The notes below the pieces were generated by a model, which worked only from the letters and a program-made list of their open reading frames with translations, did not search any database and was not told the origin of the DNA. The translations under genes were made by a program, and so were the position numbers. A DNA stretch of 64,000 bases from Phyllobacterium trifolii (GTDB lineage: Bacteria > Pseudomonadota > Alphaproteobacteria > Rhizobiales > Rhizobiaceae): assembly GCF_014192095.1 (NCBI RefSeq), contig NZ_JACHXN010000009.1, positions 172,203-236,202 on the forward strand, in the 5' to 3' direction. Position 1 is the stretch's first letter. Every line of letters begins with the position of its first letter. Of the stretch, positions 62,539-64,000 are shown piece after piece.

Positions 62539-62694
62539 TTAGTAGTTTTTCTGCCGGAACATGCCGCGATCAATCTGACGCTGGCGATATTCGAGATCAA
62601 TGATTGAGCCAGCTTCGTTGAGATAAGCTTCTTCGCGGACTTTCGCGTGATCGTGAACGATGAATTCCCTAAAGCGGCTGAGATAGTTCTTCAT
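62539..62694 (-). CDS. DUF3563-like small protein
   Basis: A 51-residue protein beginning M-K-N-Y-L-S-R-F-R-E-F-I, with E-E-A-Y-L-N-E-A near 21 and D-L-E-Y-R-Q-R-Q-I-D near 33. The E-x-A-Y-L-x-x-A-x-x-x-x-D-L-E-x-R pattern is that of the DUF3563 family. The ATG is preceded by AAGGAATAGACC. Function unknown. Confidence 0.75.
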   Translation of the reverse strand: MKNYLSRFREFIVHDHAKVREEAYLNEAGSIIDLEYRQRQIDRGMFRQKNY

Positions 62695-62954
62695 GGTCTA
62701 TTCCTTTTGCTACGACAAAAGATATGGACCCATGCTGCGGTGCACAATGGCGGATTGACCATATGTCCTATGCGCTCAGCGCATTCCTAAGAGGTTCCTT
62801 GCGTAAAAACCCATTGCGATTGCAGTCGCTCCAGAAACAGTGTGGCTTATGTCGGACAACGCTACGCGACAATTGCCATGAAATCGCTTTATGCTTCGGG
62901 ATATGATCGAGCCGATGCTTGCATCCTCGGCGGTGGTCATCCGCGACCACGTGC

Positions 62955-63080
62955 GCCACTCCGATCATTCCCGGTACGATGGATGCCTTGGCGGCGCTCA
63001 AGCTCCTGCGAAACGCCGATGTGCCAATGGCGCTCGTTCATGACGAATACGGTCACTTTGAGGGACTTTTTATCCCAGAG
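62955..63080 (+). pseudogene. Fragment of a CBS-domain (CorC/TlyC-like) gene
   Basis: The frame reads A-L-K-L-L-R-N-A-D-V-P-M-A-L-V-H-D-E-Y-G, the CBS-domain segment of CorC/hemolysin-type proteins, and then departs from the family. No N-terminal membrane part or C-terminal CorC domain remains. Confidence 0.6.
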
Positions 63081-63448
63081 GACCGCAAACTGCGGTTTCG
63101 GAAAAAAAGCAACATCTGCAAAACCGCTCGTGAGTTCCAAATAGTGCGGTTTCGCTCGTGTAGCTGGGTGAGTTAGTGATTGCTGATCCCAGTTTTTACG
63201 AGGCTTTAAGAGCAATCGCAGGTGAATTTGAACCGATCTCCCGTTGTGACCTTCAAATCAGACCATTTGTTGCATATGCCGACTTGAATGAACGCAACGG
63301 CAAGCGGTTCTGTTGCGGTCAATACTTTTCGACAGACTACTTGTTGCTTGCAGCCGCGCATCCACAATTGGGAACAAGGCACCTGGTGGCGGCCGTTTTT
63401 TCCTAATTCTGTTTCATCGGCTAGCGCCGAATCCATTGCCAAGACTGA
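63081..63448. other. No recognisable gene
   Basis: Open frames on both strands (77-78 codons at 63176-63442) overlap each other and show no family features. I could not decide whether either is coding. Confidence 0.4.
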
Positions 63449-63685
63449 CTATCGGTCCAATTTGACCCGTATCCCCGGAAATTTCGTACTATCGTCCTCA
63501 GGTAAAAAAATAATACCACTGCGCTCTAGCGCCTTTTGAACCACGCGCATGGATTCAATTAGAGCATCGCCCTTTTCAATCCTATAAATTGTGCGCGGAC
63601 TTACCCCACTCAGCTTAGCGAGTTCTTGCTGGCTGAGATTTAATGCGGCCCTCGCTGCGCGAAGAAGTGCTGGTGGTGCGTCCAT
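63449..63685 (-). CDS. XRE-family helix-turn-helix regulator
   Basis: A 78-residue protein containing one HTH_3 domain (about 7-60: L-S-Q-Q-E-L-A-K-L-S-G-V-S-P-R-T-I-Y-R then I-E-K-G). It is a small DNA-binding regulator of the kind found in antitoxins and phage-like repressors. There is no strong ribosome site. A 22-bp dyad upstream may be its operator, shared with the divergent gene at 63864. Confidence 0.8.
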   Translation of the reverse strand: MDAPPALLRAARAALNLSQQELAKLSGVSPRTIYRIEKGDALIESMRVVQKALERSGIIFLPEDDSTKFPGIRVKLDR

Positions 63686-63764
63686 TTTAAATTCTGTGAC
63701 ATGAACTCCACCAGATTGCTATTTTCGCGCCAGCCTTGCAGAAAATCAGATACATCGATCTGAA

Positions 63765-63786
63765 TTTCCGATAGATCTAGCGGAAA
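63765..63786. promoter_or_regulatory. Dyad-symmetric candidate operator
   Basis: TTTCCG-ATAGATCTAG-CGGAAA is a 22-base palindrome with one mismatched pair. It lies in the divergent region between the XRE gene (start 63685) and the partial gene at 63864. A second smaller inverted repeat, CAGAT-N6-ATCTG, precedes it. Confidence 0.5.
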
Positions 63787-63863
63787 ATCCGATAGCCGTG
63801 TATGACGTAAGCAGTTCAGGCCGAATCACCACCTTTATCTTTTGAAGGATTCAGGAGAGCAGC

Positions 63864-64000
63864 ATGGGAAGAATTCGCGAATTAATGCGATTAGAATTGA
63901 GGAACTCACCTGCGACATTTCTCGCATATTGTTCGCTGGTAAAATCGTGCCGGGGCCTAGCACCTTTATGGGCCGGCGAATCCTTCGTTTTAATTGTCAT
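63864..64000 (+). CDS. Partial gene running off the window end
   Basis: An ATG preceded by CAGGAGAGCAGC opens a frame that stays open for the last 137 bases and continues beyond. The visible 45 residues begin M-G-R-I-R-E-L-M-R-L-E-L. No family can be told from this part. Confidence 0.5.
   Translation, partial: MGRIRELMRLELRNSPATFLAYCSLVKSCRGLAPLWAGESFVLIV

Noticed and set aside
1..64000. CRISPR array, tRNA or rRNA genes
   Set aside because: No regularly spaced direct repeats, no cloverleaf or rRNA-like sequence noticed; a tRNA scan was not possible.

Overview
This 64 kb stretch looks like an accessory, low-oxygen and stress-survival region of an alphaproteobacterium, most likely of the order Hyphomicrobiales (Mesorhizobium/Rhizobium relatives). 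The evidence is a FixL-FixJ-FixK regulatory cascade, a cbb3 oxidase operon in rhizobial gene order, typical rhizobial families (BON, DUF1275, SPW, DUF2189, DUF3563 proteins) and even GC-rich codon use. No rRNA, tRNA, CRISPR array, phage gene or intact insertion sequence was recognised.

Layout. 0.1-2.5 kb: a BON protein and a metallo-beta-lactamase/beta-CASP protein. 2.6-7.4 kb: a DUF1275 membrane protein, FixK, a small receiver-like protein (a FixT candidate), FixJ, FixL and an SPW membrane protein. 7.6-14.6 kb: a compact reverse-strand operon fixN-O-Q-P, a 62-residue membrane protein, a DUF2189 protein, fixI and fixS, with no fixG or fixH. 14.7-25 kb: an MgtA-type ATPase, a Pat-type acyl-CoA synthetase/acetyltransferase, two universal stress proteins (Usp) and a second P-type ATPase. 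25-30 kb: a flavodoxin-like protein, a decayed HlyD gene, a Usp, a flavin-binding protein and a split YeeE/YedE transporter. 30-34 kb: phasin, phosphoketolase and acetate kinase. 34-40 kb: a Usp and the arginine deiminase operon (arcD-arcA-ornithine carbamoyltransferase-carbamate kinase). 40-46.6 kb: an HlyD/ABC exporter and an MgtC/DUF4010 protein. 46.6-52.3 kb: cytochrome c, a kinase/ATPase fusion, a Usp, a second BON protein, an alcohol dehydrogenase and Hsp20. 53-64 kb: an unrecognised 650-residue protein, a copper-binding Csp, cytochrome c', a glucoamylase-like protein, an oxidoreductase/LysR pair and many gene fragments.

What ties it together. I found 18 copies of an FNR/FixK-type box (TTGAT-N4-ATCAA and close variants, including a TTGAT-N4-CGCAA form). 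Nearly all lie 50-125 bp upstream of an operon start. The FixK encoded here has the E-x-x-S-R recognition helix expected for TTGAT half-sites. The simplest reading is one hypoxia regulon: FixL senses low O2, FixJ activates fixK, and FixK switches on a high-affinity oxidase, two ATP-yielding fermentative routes (phosphoketolase/acetate kinase and arginine deiminase), acetyl-CoA/acetylation control, cation pumps, five Usps, two BON proteins and possibly Hsp20. In content it resembles the mycobacterial DosR dormancy regulon, although the regulators are unrelated.

The right end (about 55-63.5 kb) is a gene graveyard. It holds fragments of DUF305, a membrane protein, a VOC protein, DUF1194, a class III adenylate cyclase and a CBS-domain protein between intact genes, which suggests repeated insertion and deletion. 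All coordinates, motifs and translations come from reading the sequence. Family names are from recognition, not from a search.
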